Shown here: piece by piece, positions 14,098-21,702 of the stretch
Numbering within the stretch: position 1 is the stretch's first letter
Layout: every line of letters begins with the position of its first letter
Position numbers and translations under genes: made by a program
Source of the DNA: a virus
Reading direction: 5' to 3' (one strand)
DNA length: 21,702 nucleotides
IMG/VR virus record: IMGVR_UViG_3300006101_000082
Coordinates: 1 to 21,702 of that record
Notes under the pieces: model-generated
The model's input: the letters and a program-made list of their open reading frames with translations, nothing else
Database searches by the model: none
What the model was told of the DNA's origin: nothing

Positions 14098-14103
14098 ATT
14101 ATA
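14098..14103 (-). promoter_or_regulatory. Possible -10 box (TATAAT) downstream of the terminator
   Basis: A perfect TATAAT on the transcribed strand lies about 10 bases after the terminator's T run and about 28 bases before the start of the 109-aa gene. No convincing TTGACA-like -35 element is found 16-18 bases upstream, and there is no extended TG. It would make sense as a restart point for the fibre genes, but in A+T-rich DNA this hexamer is common. Confidence 0.25.
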
Positions 14104-14113
14104 GGTTATTCAA

Positions 14114-14150
14114 GAAAAAAAGCCACACTTTTTGGGCATGGCTTTCTTTC
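14114..14150 (-). terminator. Intrinsic terminator between head genes and small virion genes
   Basis: On the transcribed strand, AAAGCCA pairs with TGGCTTT across a 13-base loop, and the 3' arm runs into seven consecutive T residues (TGGCTTTTTTTC). Outer bases extend the stem with one mismatch. It lies in the 98-base gap between the 147-aa gene and the next gene. The other strand is also T-rich after the stem, but no gene converges on it. Confidence 0.85.
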
Positions 14151-14167
14151 TTTTACTTCATGGATTC

Positions 14168-14611
14168 TTAATAGAAGCCTGGGCTCAAATCATATCCATA
14201 AATATATACGTCAACAGTCGCAGTAGCGAAAGCTGTGGAAATATTTACATATACAGTTTGTGCTGATTGGGCTGTATTAGGGTTAGAAGCTGCAGAAATA
14301 GTTACATAAGATGGTGTAGTTTGACCTGTCAAAGCTGCTGCTGTCAAAATACTTGTTGCGCCACCTTTAGCAACTGCTGTGTAAACACCCAAGTTAACAG
14401 AAGCTACAGATACTGTTGCTCCGTTGTTATTGGCATTAGCCACAACAACTGAAACAGGAACATAAAGTGCGCTGTTGTTAATTTGGACAGCAAAGTCTGC
14501 TGCTGCTGCGGTTGAAACACCTTTCAACACACCCAAAACACGCAATGCCTGTTGGCTATTGAGGTTCGATGGGTGGGTCGAATTTTGGACTGCTGGGCCT
14601 GGATTTGCCAT
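14168..14611 (-). CDS. Putative virion (head decoration-like) protein
   Basis: 147 aa, rich in Ala, Thr, Val and Asn, with alternating short beta strands; no signal peptide or transmembrane segment. It begins MANPGPAVQNSTHPSNLNSQ and ends in an aromatic tail (VDVYIYGYDLSPGFY). I do not recognise a named family. It is placed immediately after the major capsid gene, between two terminators, has a good start (AAGGAA before ATG), and has the composition of a secreted-like beta-sandwich virion protein, all of which fit a head decoration or head-fibre protein. The function is inference from position and composition. Confidence 0.7.
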   Translation of the reverse strand: MANPGPAVQNSTHPSNLNSQQALRVLGVLKGVSTAAAADFAVQINNSALYVPVSVVVANANNNGATVSVASVNLGVYTAVAKGGATSILTAAALTGQTTPSYVTISAASNPNTAQSAQTVYVNISTAFATATVDVYIYGYDLSPGFY

Positions 14612-14634
14612 GATTTTATTCCTTAAATATGTTT

Positions 14635-14659
14635 AAAAGGGAAGGGCTTGCGCCCCTCC
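14635..14659 (-). terminator. Intrinsic terminator just after the capsid gene
   Basis: On the transcribed strand an 8-bp stem GGAGGGGC / GCCCUUCC (one G-U pair) closes a GCAA tetraloop, a very stable GNRA type, and is followed by CUUUU. It begins 5 bases after the capsid stop codon. The short U tract suggests partial termination rather than a full stop. It could also act as a 3' stabilising hairpin for the capsid mRNA. Confidence 0.7.
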
Positions 14660-14664
14660 GTTTA

Positions 14665-15939
14665 TTAAGCTGCTACTCGGCAAGCCAACTCAGGGTACAG
14701 AGGAGCCCAGCCATACAGCACGTCAACACGAGTAGGAATCGAATCGTTGTTAATGGTGTATTGACGAACTACACGCATTGACAGACCGATTTCCTTGTCG
14801 CTTGCACGACCTGCAAAGTGAACACCCTCTGGCAACTCAAGGTCAGCCATAGCCATTGTGAAAGCATTGCGGTGCATTACGATGTTTTGTGGAGAAACAA
14901 TACCATTTCCACTTGCATTGTATTGTGATGCAAAGAATGTTACGGCAGCTGTAGAGCTAGTAGAAGGAATGCTTACGTTTTGGAACTGACCGCCTGAAAT
15001 AACAGCAGGGGAAACAGTTACAGAAACGCTTGAACCGGAAGCAACTGAAACAGCAGACTTCACTACGAATGAACGCAGTTTGTTTGTGCCATAGGCTTGA
15101 CGATTCTGTGGGTTAACTGCATATACACCAGCAATTTGGAATGTATCACCAGCGTTCAAGTTGATTGTGCCTGTGTTAGCAGCAGTCAAAGTGATTGTGG
15201 ACTGTGAAGCCCAACCGCTAGTCAAGAAACCAGTTGCTGTAGTTGTGTTAACAGAAGCAGTTACAGTAGCTGTAGAGAAGTTACCAAAAGTTTGTGACAC
15301 GATGTTTTGGTCAAGTTTCCAGTTCATACCGCCTGAATCACGACCCATCAAGCCCTTCTCGTATTGCATACCAATCTTATCGTTAGGAACGAAAAGACCT
15401 TTTAAGCTATCAACGATAGTTGCAGAAGTAAATGGCTCAACGATACAGCTACGACGGCCATCACGTGGTGCGCCTTCAGAGTCAAGATACGCTTGTGCTG
15501 ACAAGTATGTATAAAGACCTGTTGGAGGAGTACCTGCAGTACCAACGATGTTTGCTGTGTTCAAAGCTGCTGTAGTAGTACCATCAAAGTCGATTTTGTT
15601 GGCAATAGCTGCTACTGCTGGCTTGAGGATGCGGTCAGAGAACATATCCAAAGACAAAGCTAAGTCTTGGGTTGTGAACTGAGTATCAACGTGGAACTGG
15701 GTTGATAAAGTTACAGGAACTGAAGTCTCGTTCAAATCTTCAACGTTAAGCGCAGGGCCAGTTGTACCAATGAAACGACCAGGACGACGTACGTTAACTG
15801 TTGCGCCAATCTTTGCGCCAACAACAGCGAACTGGTCATCATAGTTGCGGTCTACTTCGGATGTGAATGTTAATTCGTTTTCGAGAACCATCAACGCTTC
15901 GTTGGTGATTTTCGAGATAGTTAATAAGGTATTTGACAC
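14665..15939 (-). CDS. Major capsid protein, P22 coat type with insertion domain
   Basis: 424 aa, close to P22 coat (430 aa). It starts with GTG at 15939, 8 bases after a GGAG; the protein reads MSNTLLTISKITNEALMVLE. The N-terminal part carries the P22-coat pattern GATVNVRRPGRF (residues 45-56) and a helical spine segment (about 90-118). Residues about 221-345 are beta-rich and contain AGDTFQIAGVYAVNP (263-277), typical of the insertion (I) domain of P22-like coats, which stabilises the subunit. The C-terminus (YGWAPLYPELACRVAA) is also family-like. It assembles with the upstream scaffold and portal. A strong hairpin terminator begins 5 bases after the stop codon, probably setting high coat expression apart from the genes that follow. 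Confidence 0.94.
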   Translation of the reverse strand: MSNTLLTISKITNEALMVLENELTFTSEVDRNYDDQFAVVGAKIGATVNVRRPGRFIGTTGPALNVEDLNETSVPVTLSTQFHVDTQFTTQDLALSLDMFSDRILKPAVAAIANKIDFDGTTTAALNTANIVGTAGTPPTGLYTYLSAQAYLDSEGAPRDGRRSCIVEPFTSATIVDSLKGLFVPNDKIGMQYEKGLMGRDSGGMNWKLDQNIVSQTFGNFSTATVTASVNTTTATGFLTSGWASQSTITLTAANTGTINLNAGDTFQIAGVYAVNPQNRQAYGTNKLRSFVVKSAVSVASGSSVSVTVSPAVISGGQFQNVSIPSTSSTAAVTFFASQYNASGNGIVSPQNIVMHRNAFTMAMADLELPEGVHFAGRASDKEIGLSMRVVRQYTINNDSIPTRVDVLYGWAPLYPELACRVAA

Positions 15940-15963
15940 GATATTTCTCCAAAAAAATTAGGT

Positions 15964-16851
15964 TTATCTAACCTTACCAGCCTGTCTTGCAGCTTTCCAT
16001 TGTGCATACGTTCCATGGAATTCACCATTGGTGTCAACCAAAACGTCTGCACCTGCTTTGCCGCCAGTTAAAGGCTTAATAGGGTCAGGTGCTTTACTAC
16101 TTGAAACAGTTTTCTTTTCAGCTTTTGGCTTTTCTTCCTTGGCTTCAAATTGCGCTTCTAACTTACCTAACTGCTTTAGAGCTTTAGCCACTGGCATTTC
16201 TGTCAGTTCTTTTGCAAAGTCTTCATTTGTAGCTAAGTGGTATAGGAGTTGTGGGCCTACATCACTCTCAATGATGGAATCACGAATAGGGTCGCTTACG
16301 ACAATATCCGAGGATTTCACCATCCTATCAAAATCAGGCAAGTTCTCTTTCGCCCTCTCAATCTTCTCTGTCCAAGCCTTTGTGAGCTTTTCTTGAGCCT
16401 CTTGAGCCTTGCGAGCAGCTTCTTGCTCATCCCTTTGCTTTAAAGCATTTTCAGCACTCCACTCCGCTAATGCTTCGGCATATTCGAAAGCATCATTGAA
16501 CTGGCTTGCTTGAGGTTTACCTTCAACAACAGGCTTTTGGGCTTGCTGTTCAGGGTTTACCCTAGCTTCATAACTCTGTAGCTTTTCTCTAAGTTCACGA
16601 GCTTCGGCTTCAGCTTGCTGTGCCCTTTTCGTTACCTTATCAAATCGCTTGTTAAGTTTATTATCACGCTTCTGTTCCTTAGCATCTTCCTTTGCTTCCG
16701 GTTCACTCTGCGCCTCAACCTGTTCCGGCTCTGTAGCTTCTACAGCCTCGGTTGGTTCTTGGTCAGCTAAACCCAATCTTTCTGCATAAAAGGTTGCTGC
16801 GTTGCTACTATCTACTACATTCTCTGCTGCTCTTACTTCTGTATCGGCCAT
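15964..16851 (-). CDS. Capsid scaffolding protein
   Basis: 295 aa, helical and highly charged: an acidic N-terminal half rich in Glu/Ala/Gln (residues 1-60), a long Lys/Glu/Ala coiled-coil region (about 60-160), and a short C-terminal end with a conserved-looking FHGTYAQWKAARQAGKVR, basic, as expected for the coat-binding helix-turn-helix of scaffolding proteins. In P22-type phages scaffold guides coat polymerisation into a procapsid and then exits. The gene sits directly upstream of the coat gene. Shine-Dalgarno GGAG is 9 bases before the ATG. No protease motif is visible, so scaffold removal by exit rather than digestion is likely. The call rests on composition, C-terminal motif and position. 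Confidence 0.85.
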   Translation of the reverse strand: MADTEVRAAENVVDSSNAATFYAERLGLADQEPTEAVEATEPEQVEAQSEPEAKEDAKEQKRDNKLNKRFDKVTKRAQQAEAEARELREKLQSYEARVNPEQQAQKPVVEGKPQASQFNDAFEYAEALAEWSAENALKQRDEQEAARKAQEAQEKLTKAWTEKIERAKENLPDFDRMVKSSDIVVSDPIRDSIIESDVGPQLLYHLATNEDFAKELTEMPVAKALKQLGKLEAQFEAKEEKPKAEKKTVSSSKAPDPIKPLTGGKAGADVLVDTNGEFHGTYAQWKAARQAGKVR

Positions 16852-16907
16852 CTTTCGAAGCTCCTGATAGTTAATGGGTTATATATACAACTTTTAATAA
16901 TTGTTGT

Positions 16908-17084
16908 CTATTTTTCTTTAGATGATTTTTTAGCTTCTTTCATCAAAGATTTCTGTTCTTTCAATTGCTCTTTGGAAAGTCCTTGAAATGGGTTCTTAGT
17001 TTCAGGCTCATACTTCTTACCTGCTCTACGAGCCATTTCTTTCATTTTCCATTCGATTACGTTGTCGCTTGTTATTGTTGTCAT
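16908..17084 (-). CDS. Small basic protein between portal and scaffold, unknown
   Basis: 58 aa, found by reading the gap between portal and scaffold. It begins MTTITSDNVIEWKMKEMARR and ends in a Lys-rich helix (LKEQKSLMKEAKKSSKEK); overall strongly basic and mostly helical, with no membrane segment. A good GGAG Shine-Dalgarno lies 6 bases before the ATG and inside the end of the portal gene region, which supports it being translated. I do not recognise the family. Its place between portal and scaffold suggests a small assembly or DNA-associated factor, but that is only positional inference. Confidence 0.7.
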   Translation of the reverse strand: MTTITSDNVIEWKMKEMARRAGKKYEPETKNPFQGLSKEQLKEQKSLMKEAKKSSKEK

Positions 17085-17096
17085 GATTTTCTCCGA

Positions 17097-19202
17097 TTAG
17101 ATGCCTCGTTCAACTGCTTCTGCTTCTGCTAGTTTTAAATCTCTTTTGTTCATATTGGCTAATAGTAACGCTAATTGGGCTTTCATTTCTTCAATTTCAC
17201 GCTGTGTTTCAGTTTTAATCACAGTATCTTGCGCTTGGGTTGCAGTTCTAAGGTGCGTATCTTCTCTGCGAACATCCACATCCATTTGCTTGCGTTCTGT
17301 TTCAGCTTTTTGCTTGAACTCTTCCACAGATGCTCGGTACTTCATATCCATAGTCATCTGTGAAATCTGCTGTTCTAACTGCTGAATCATCTGTTTAGAC
17401 TGAGCCAATTGCATTTGAACCTGTGGCGGTATGTCAGACTTCTCATCGATTTGAGCCAATGGGTTAGAAGCTGCCAAGCGGTCTGCAACCACTTCTGCGC
17501 CTGGAAAGTCCATATTGCGGAAGATTAAATCGCCAGCTTGAGCCATTAAATTAGGGTCAGCTTGCAGCAACTGCATCATAGAATCAACAGCTTCTTGGCG
17601 CTTGGAAGCATAGCCAGGGCCAGTTTCCATCACAATATCGTATTCACCAACAGTTACATCGTTTAGAACTTTCTCAACACCTTGCTCGTCTTGGGTGCGT
17701 TGGTTAATATTCACTAACTCGCCCTTGCTATCCGCACCGATTATTCTAAGCACTCGGTCTTCAGAATAAATATGCGGAATTAAGTCTAGGCAGATTCTTC
17801 CACTTTGACGAATAGACCTAGTAAGGTTGTCGTAGTAGTGGAAGTTGGTCATATCGGTCTGTTGCTGCTGACCATTTAAAGCCTTACCGCTAATCATTCC
17901 TGTAGGAAGCTGGCTTGGGTCATAAATACCCACCACAGCCATCAAATCGCTATTTAAGCCCTGCAAAGCGGTAACCATACCTGTAGGTGGTGGCTCAGGC
18001 TGTATGCGTTCAGGCATAGGCGCTGGTCTGCCCTCGGAGTCGGTTTGTTTGTAGCGTAATACAGGCATCGACTTGATGTTGGCTGTATTCCACTCCATCT
18101 CGTGGCCTTCATCCTGACCTTCAGCCAATAAGAACTTAGCTTTAGGTGCAAGGGCAACGGACTCAGTAAGCGCAGTTGACCAAAAGTTATACATACGCTG
18201 TGGGTCTTTAGCCATGCGAGTAAGACCAAACTTCTTCTTCTTGCTATCAACAATAAGTTGCTGACCATAGCAAGGCACAACAGGGATATATCTACCAGCC
18301 CAATCCTTTTGTTCTAGGATTTGCATTCCGGTGAGTTTGCACCATTTAATCTGCTTTTTGACTGTTTCACGCTTGGAAACCACATAAATGCCTGCGTCTT
18401 GCATCATTACTTCGGATGGCTTTTCATCCTCATAACAGGTAGTGCCATCAGACAGAAGCAATAATTTCATGCGCTTGCGTTCAGTATAAAAATACTCGGC
18501 TACACGAATGTCCTCTTTAGTAATCCATTCGGACTGACTATCGCCTGTGCCACGTGGAGTAAAGCCACCGCCATCGTCAGCGCCAGGGTACATCTTGCGG
18601 AATGCCTCTTTGCTAATAACTTCCGTAATCAAGCATTTCTCGGCATCAGAGCCATCAGGTTCATTGCTATTAGGGTCAAAATAGACCATAAAAGGGTTCT
18701 CAATGCGTTTGATATAGATTTCCTGATACATTGAGTCAGGTCTTGGATAGTCATGAACGATGCGCCAAAAGCCCCAACCCATACGCACAGCAAAGTCAAA
18801 CGCATTATCGTAGGCAGCGTCTGCATCGGATTGGTTTTCAATATGTCGCAGGATGCCTGTAATGACTTCAGCTACTTTCTCGTCAGACTCGGTATTCATA
18901 CCATGAGCCTTCATGCGAGGTCTTTGCTGTCTTTGTTGATTAGTAATTTGTCGGCAATAGGCATCAATCTTGTTGATGGTCAAATAGGGTCGTGATTCAA
19001 GCAATCTAGAGTTTTGAATCTCTACAGGCCATTGGTCACCACCAGCAAATTTAAGGTCATCGAGGGCTTCGACTCGATTGTTTGAGTCGTTTTCCGAGCA
19101 AAAGCGCAGAAACTGTTTAGCTTCCTCAATTACTCCTGATTCATAATCATCGCCATATTCGGTGGAATAGACACCACCATTGCCTGAATCGTAGATTGCC
19201 AT
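17097..19202 (-). CDS. P22-type portal protein
   Basis: 701 aa; forms the dodecameric ring at one capsid vertex through which DNA enters and leaves, and onto which the tail assembles. The length is close to P22 portal (about 725 aa). The N-terminal part has the family pattern of a GGDQWP motif followed by RPYLTINKIDAYCRQITNQQ (residues about 53-112). The C-terminal 110 residues (about 592-701) are predicted continuous helix, rich in Gln, Glu, Lys and Arg, matching the long C-terminal helical barrel known from P22 portal. Shine-Dalgarno AAGGAA precedes the ATG. It sits in canonical order between TerL and scaffold. High confidence in the family; whether the barrel is as long as in P22 needs modelling. 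Confidence 0.93.
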   Translation of the reverse strand: MAIYDSGNGGVYSTEYGDDYESGVIEEAKQFLRFCSENDSNNRVEALDDLKFAGGDQWPVEIQNSRLLESRPYLTINKIDAYCRQITNQQRQQRPRMKAHGMNTESDEKVAEVITGILRHIENQSDADAAYDNAFDFAVRMGWGFWRIVHDYPRPDSMYQEIYIKRIENPFMVYFDPNSNEPDGSDAEKCLITEVISKEAFRKMYPGADDGGGFTPRGTGDSQSEWITKEDIRVAEYFYTERKRMKLLLLSDGTTCYEDEKPSEVMMQDAGIYVVSKRETVKKQIKWCKLTGMQILEQKDWAGRYIPVVPCYGQQLIVDSKKKKFGLTRMAKDPQRMYNFWSTALTESVALAPKAKFLLAEGQDEGHEMEWNTANIKSMPVLRYKQTDSEGRPAPMPERIQPEPPPTGMVTALQGLNSDLMAVVGIYDPSQLPTGMISGKALNGQQQQTDMTNFHYYDNLTRSIRQSGRICLDLIPHIYSEDRVLRIIGADSKGELVNINQRTQDEQGVEKVLNDVTVGEYDIVMETGPGYASKRQEAVDSMMQLLQADPNLMAQAGDLIFRNMDFPGAEVVADRLAASNPLAQIDEKSDIPPQVQMQLAQSKQMIQQLEQQISQMTMDMKYRASVEEFKQKAETERKQMDVDVRREDTHLRTATQAQDTVIKTETQREIEEMKAQLALLLANMNKRDLKLAEAEAVERGI

Positions 19203-19214
19203 ATTAGTTCCTTG

Positions 19215-20510
19215 TTAGCCCATCCAGCTTGAAATATTGTAATCTACTGGTTTTCTTTTGACTACTTTCTTCTCTTGAATCATTAGTCCTATATATCTAA
19301 ATGCATCTGCTCCATGAGAATACTGGTCATGCACAGGCTTTAGACTGAATGCTTTGGTATCAGGGTCAACATCGTATCGGTAATGTCGCAAGCAGCTTAG
19401 ACCTGCAGCGGTATTGGTCTTATCAAAATAACACGCATTAAATATTGTTCTAGCAGCGTTAATAGAGTCGGCAATAGGCACTCGGTCTATGATTTTGACA
19501 TTGTAACCAGAGCTTCTAACAATATCTTCTAGGCTTCTGCCATTAGCTGCCAAGGTCTTATTCTGAGCATCGTGGGGCAAATACAGGGTGTCATAGACAT
19601 AGCCAAAGGTTTGCATCCGAGCCAATATCTCGCTAATCGTGGTCTGTGTGGTCTCAAAATAGCGGATTAACCTTGTTTCCATACCTACAAACTGCACAAA
19701 CCACACCGCAGTTGCATCAGCCCAACCAATATCGAACACCGCATGAACTGGTTTGATTGGGTCATAAGGCACGTTAGTAATCCTGCCATCTTGCTCGGCT
19801 CTAGCCATTTCCTTGCCAAAAACAGCGCCATCAATAGTTGACCTTGTAAAGCCCTCCCATACGTTCTGATAAGCCTCAAAGTCCCTAGTTCTAAGGGCTT
19901 GCCTTTCGACATCCAATACTTCAGGAAACCAAGGGTTATCGTTCCAGTTGACCTTTTGAACTATTGCGTTGTCCGGTGGATTTACCACAAACCGCTTATA
20001 AGTCTCATCAGTAGGCAATTCAGGGTTAAAAGTAACCCATATTTCGCTGTTTTCTTTACGGATAGTCGGAATCAAAATATCCCAAGATATTGCGGTCACG
20101 TTGTTTGCTTCTTCCACCCAGCAGTAATCAATGCCCTCAATAGACTTTAGTCCGTTGACGTTGTTTTTGATGCCTGCAAAGATAAATTCTGTGCCATTAG
20201 TCCCACGAATCGTGGTTTGAGTTATCTCGTAATGGGCTTGTAGTCCCAAGTTATAGATTTGGTCGCACAGCAGCTTATGCACCGAGTCTTTAATAGAAGT
20301 CTGAAATTCCCTAGCGCATAGGATTCGCAAAGGTCTGATGACTCCCATACAAAGCAGTCCCCTGGCTACTGAATGCGACTTACCTGCGCCTCGCCCACCA
20401 TATAAGACTCGATAACGACTATTTTTAGGCTCAAATAAGCACTTTAGCTTTTTAGGAAAAGGAGGCCAAATGACCCCATTTTCATTCTTCAGGTTTTCTT
20501 GGTTCGACAT
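19215..20510 (-). CDS. Terminase large subunit (TerL), ATPase and nuclease
   Basis: 431 aa; the motor that pumps DNA through the portal and cuts the concatemer. The ATPase half has Walker A GGRGAGKS (residues 38-45), Walker B with catalytic glutamates in CWVEEA (130-135), and a coupling motif VTFNPE (159-164). The nuclease half has an RNase H-like set of acidic residues: D260 in VFDIGWADATAVW, D314 in LPHDAQ, and D402 in SHGADAFRY. It resembles the Terminase_3/PBSX-type group. A TTG at 20516 is also in frame, but I choose the ATG at 20510. Neither has a clear Shine-Dalgarno, as expected for a start inside the TerS gene. The complete motif set makes it very likely active. The portal gene follows after 12 bases. 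Confidence 0.96.
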   Translation of the reverse strand: MSNQENLKNENGVIWPPFPKKLKCLFEPKNSRYRVLYGGRGAGKSHSVARGLLCMGVIRPLRILCAREFQTSIKDSVHKLLCDQIYNLGLQAHYEITQTTIRGTNGTEFIFAGIKNNVNGLKSIEGIDYCWVEEANNVTAISWDILIPTIRKENSEIWVTFNPELPTDETYKRFVVNPPDNAIVQKVNWNDNPWFPEVLDVERQALRTRDFEAYQNVWEGFTRSTIDGAVFGKEMARAEQDGRITNVPYDPIKPVHAVFDIGWADATAVWFVQFVGMETRLIRYFETTQTTISEILARMQTFGYVYDTLYLPHDAQNKTLAANGRSLEDIVRSSGYNVKIIDRVPIADSINAARTIFNACYFDKTNTAAGLSCLRHYRYDVDPDTKAFSLKPVHDQYSHGADAFRYIGLMIQEKKVVKRKPVDYNISSWMG

Positions 20511-20841
20511 CGACAAAAGAATACTTAATTTCTTTGATTTCTGAGCCTTCGCCTGCGGTTAGCTCAGTTACATTTGTTTCTTTCCAACCAGCCCTAGTTT
20601 TTAGCCAAAATATAGCTGCGCCCACATTCCCTTTTTTAGCTTGCTGAAAAAGAGTTCCTGCTATTTGTGCGTTGGCGTCTATGCGTCCATCTTCTAATTC
20701 AGCCTTGTAGTGCTTTCTAAGGGTGTCATCGGTGATGTCTAGCTTGTGGGCAATATCCACATAGCGAGTTCCCATAGCCGACAGGTTTCTGACCAGTTTT
20801 CGGCTATCTTCATCAGGAATATGCTCTTTGCCCTGTGCCAT
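20482..20841 (-). CDS. Terminase small subunit (TerS)-like protein
   Basis: 119 aa; small terminase subunits recognise phage DNA and load the large subunit for packaging. Residues about 10-55 are helical and look like a helix-turn-helix (DSRKLVRNLSAMGTRYVDIA, then a second helix with DITDDTLRKHYKAEL). The segment GNVGAAIFWLKTRAGWKE (about residues 71-88) is a recurrent feature of small phage terminase-associated HTH proteins. The gene lies directly upstream of TerL and overlaps its start by about 29 bases, which supports translational coupling. The Shine-Dalgarno is mediocre (GGAG about 12 bases upstream, AGG closer). The function rests on position and the HTH plus C-terminal motif, as TerS sequences diverge strongly. 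Confidence 0.8.
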   Translation of the reverse strand: MAQGKEHIPDEDSRKLVRNLSAMGTRYVDIAHKLDITDDTLRKHYKAELEDGRIDANAQIAGTLFQQAKKGNVGAAIFWLKTRAGWKETNVTELTAGEGSEIKEIKYSFVDVEPRKPEE

Positions 20842-20847
20842 ACCTAT

Positions 20848-21702
20848 TTATATCTCCGAAAGTTGTGCTTTTTTGCCTGTAAAATCTTCCCAACGCTTTA
20901 CGATGACATCACAGTATTTGGGGTCTAATTCCATCACATAGGCTACTCTGCCATTCTTTTCAGCAGCTAATAGAGTTGTTCCGCTACCCCCAAAGCTATC
21001 CAAAACAATATCGCCACCCTTTGTATTATTGAGCATTTGGTACTCAAATAAGGCAACTGGCTTCATAGTAGGATGTTCGCCATTCCTGCTAGGTTTGTCA
21101 AATTCTAGGATAGTTGTCTGTTTTCTGTCTGTGGCCCATAGATGACCTGCGCCTTCTTTCCAGCCATATAAACAAGGCTCATGTTTCCAATGGTAGTCTT
21201 GTCTGCCCATAACCATCGTGGACTTCTTCCAAATAAGGCATTGGCGCACTTTCCAGCCAGCATCAAAGGCAGCGCCTCTAAAGTTATACCCTTCGGAATC
21301 AGCATGCCAAATATAGAACACAGCGCCTGGTTTCATCACAGTATCCGCTGTCACATAGGCATCTCGTAGGAATTGCCTAAAGCCATCGTCACTCATAGAG
21401 TCGTTTTGGATAGTTAGCGCATCCTTGGTCTTTCCCTCATACGCTACATTATAAGGTGGGTCGGTTAGCCACATATCAACCTTTCGGTCATTACATAGCT
21501 TTTCCATGTCCGTAATAGAGCAAGAATCCCCACACATAAGCCTATGATTGCCAAGGATATATACATCGCCAGGCTTGGTTTTAGGCTCTTCCGGTACGTC
21601 AGGTACAGCATCCTCGTCTGTTAGCCCTGTGGTCGGTTCTATTGGGTTTAAAAGGGCATCTAGTTCGTCTTGGTCAAAGCCTAGCACTGATAGGTCATAA
21701 TC
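20848..21702 (-). CDS. DNA methyltransferase, beta-class (DPPY type), 5' end outside window
   Basis: Transfers a methyl group from S-adenosylmethionine to an exocyclic amino group, most likely adenine N6. Counting from the window edge, the catalytic motif IV TDPPYN lies at about residues 80-85 and the AdoMet-binding motif I (LDSFGGSGTT) near the C-terminus, about residues 234-243; motif IV before motif I is the beta-class order. A GTG codon at 21687 could serve as a start, but the frame stays open to the edge and the residues there (DYDLS, then GFDQDEL) look like the linker that follows a ParB/sulfiredoxin-like N-terminal domain in phage enzymes of this family, so I treat the gene as truncated. 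No restriction enzyme is seen, so it is probably an orphan methylase protecting phage DNA. It ends 6 bases before the TerS gene. Family call is strong; base specificity and target site are not readable. Confidence 0.9.
   Translation of the reverse strand, partial: DYDLSVLGFDQDELDALLNPIEPTTGLTDEDAVPDVPEEPKTKPGDVYILGNHRLMCGDSCSITDMEKLCNDRKVDMWLTDPPYNVAYEGKTKDALTIQNDSMSDDGFRQFLRDAYVTADTVMKPGAVFYIWHADSEGYNFRGAAFDAGWKVRQCLIWKKSTMVMGRQDYHWKHEPCLYGWKEGAGHLWATDRKQTTILEFDKPSRNGEHPTMKPVALFEYQMLNNTKGGDIVLDSFGGSGTTLLAAEKNGRVAYVMELDPKYCDVIVKRWEDFTGKKAQLSEI

Noticed and set aside
16852-16907. Promoter or hairpin between the 58-aa gene and scaffold (TATATA and a short ACAAC/GTTGT inverted repeat)
   Set aside because: The stem is only five base pairs with an A+T loop and no matching -35; this is expected by chance in such DNA.
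20511-20516. TTG start for TerL two codons upstream of ATG
   Set aside because: ATG at 20510 is the stronger start and nothing near the TTG suggests ribosome binding.
20848-21702. Complete restriction-modification system
   Set aside because: Only the methyltransferase is visible; the following genes are clearly terminase subunits.

Overview
The window is a 21.7-kb piece of a tailed double-stranded DNA phage (Caudoviricetes), read here on the strand opposite to transcription: every gene I can support lies on the minus strand. The layout and recognisable families point to a short-tailed (podovirus) virion of the P22 type: small and large terminase, P22-type portal, scaffold, P22-type coat protein with an insertion domain, gp4-like and gp10-like tail-hub proteins, then ejection-protein candidates. 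The DNA is A+T-rich, spacing is very tight (many TAATG/TGATG stop-start overlaps), and Shine-Dalgarno sequences are ordinary GGAG/AGGA. This fits a lytic phage or metagenomic viral contig from a bacterium with standard Gram-negative-like signals. I cannot name the host. No integrase, repressor, lysis, replication or tRNA gene is in the window.

In transcription order (high to low coordinate): 21702-20848 is the end of a beta-class DNA methyltransferase that runs off the window. 20841-17097 is the packaging block (TerS, TerL, portal). 17084-16908 is a small unrecognised gene. 16851-14665 holds scaffold and major capsid protein. A strong hairpin terminator follows the capsid stop codon, then a 147-aa putative virion protein, then a second terminator. 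14069-12923 holds three small beta-rich presumed virion proteins. 12919-6457 is an adhesion block: a 1295-aa fibre, three small proteins, and a 592-aa fibre with YadA-like repeats and a C-terminal self-cleaving S74 chaperone. 6455-5827 is a pair of small related proteins. 5825-2854 holds gp4-like and gp10-like tail proteins. 2854-1 holds a small conserved protein, a GNAT-like protein, an Ala/Gly-rich ejection-protein candidate and the start of another, cut by the window edge. Gaps between genes are all below 100 bases.

The genes form one late morphogenesis programme: TerS/TerL dock on the portal and fill a procapsid built from scaffold and coat; the gp4-like and gp10-like proteins close the portal and carry the fibres; ejection proteins are loaded inside the head and leave with the DNA.

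The most interesting signal is a small beta-rich module (about 60 residues) that occurs in three unrelated virion proteins: once inside the gp4-like protein, twice in tandem inside the gp10-like protein, and in the 1295-aa fibre, where one copy appears nested inside another, which itself interrupts an adhesin-type repeat array. Two copies still share a 21-base stretch with 19 identical bases, so the module has probably spread by DNA copying. Other points of interest are a shared N-terminal attachment motif on two neighbouring proteins, a fibre repeat unit found in both a long fibre and an 86-aa protein, and two terminators bracketing the gene after the capsid gene.
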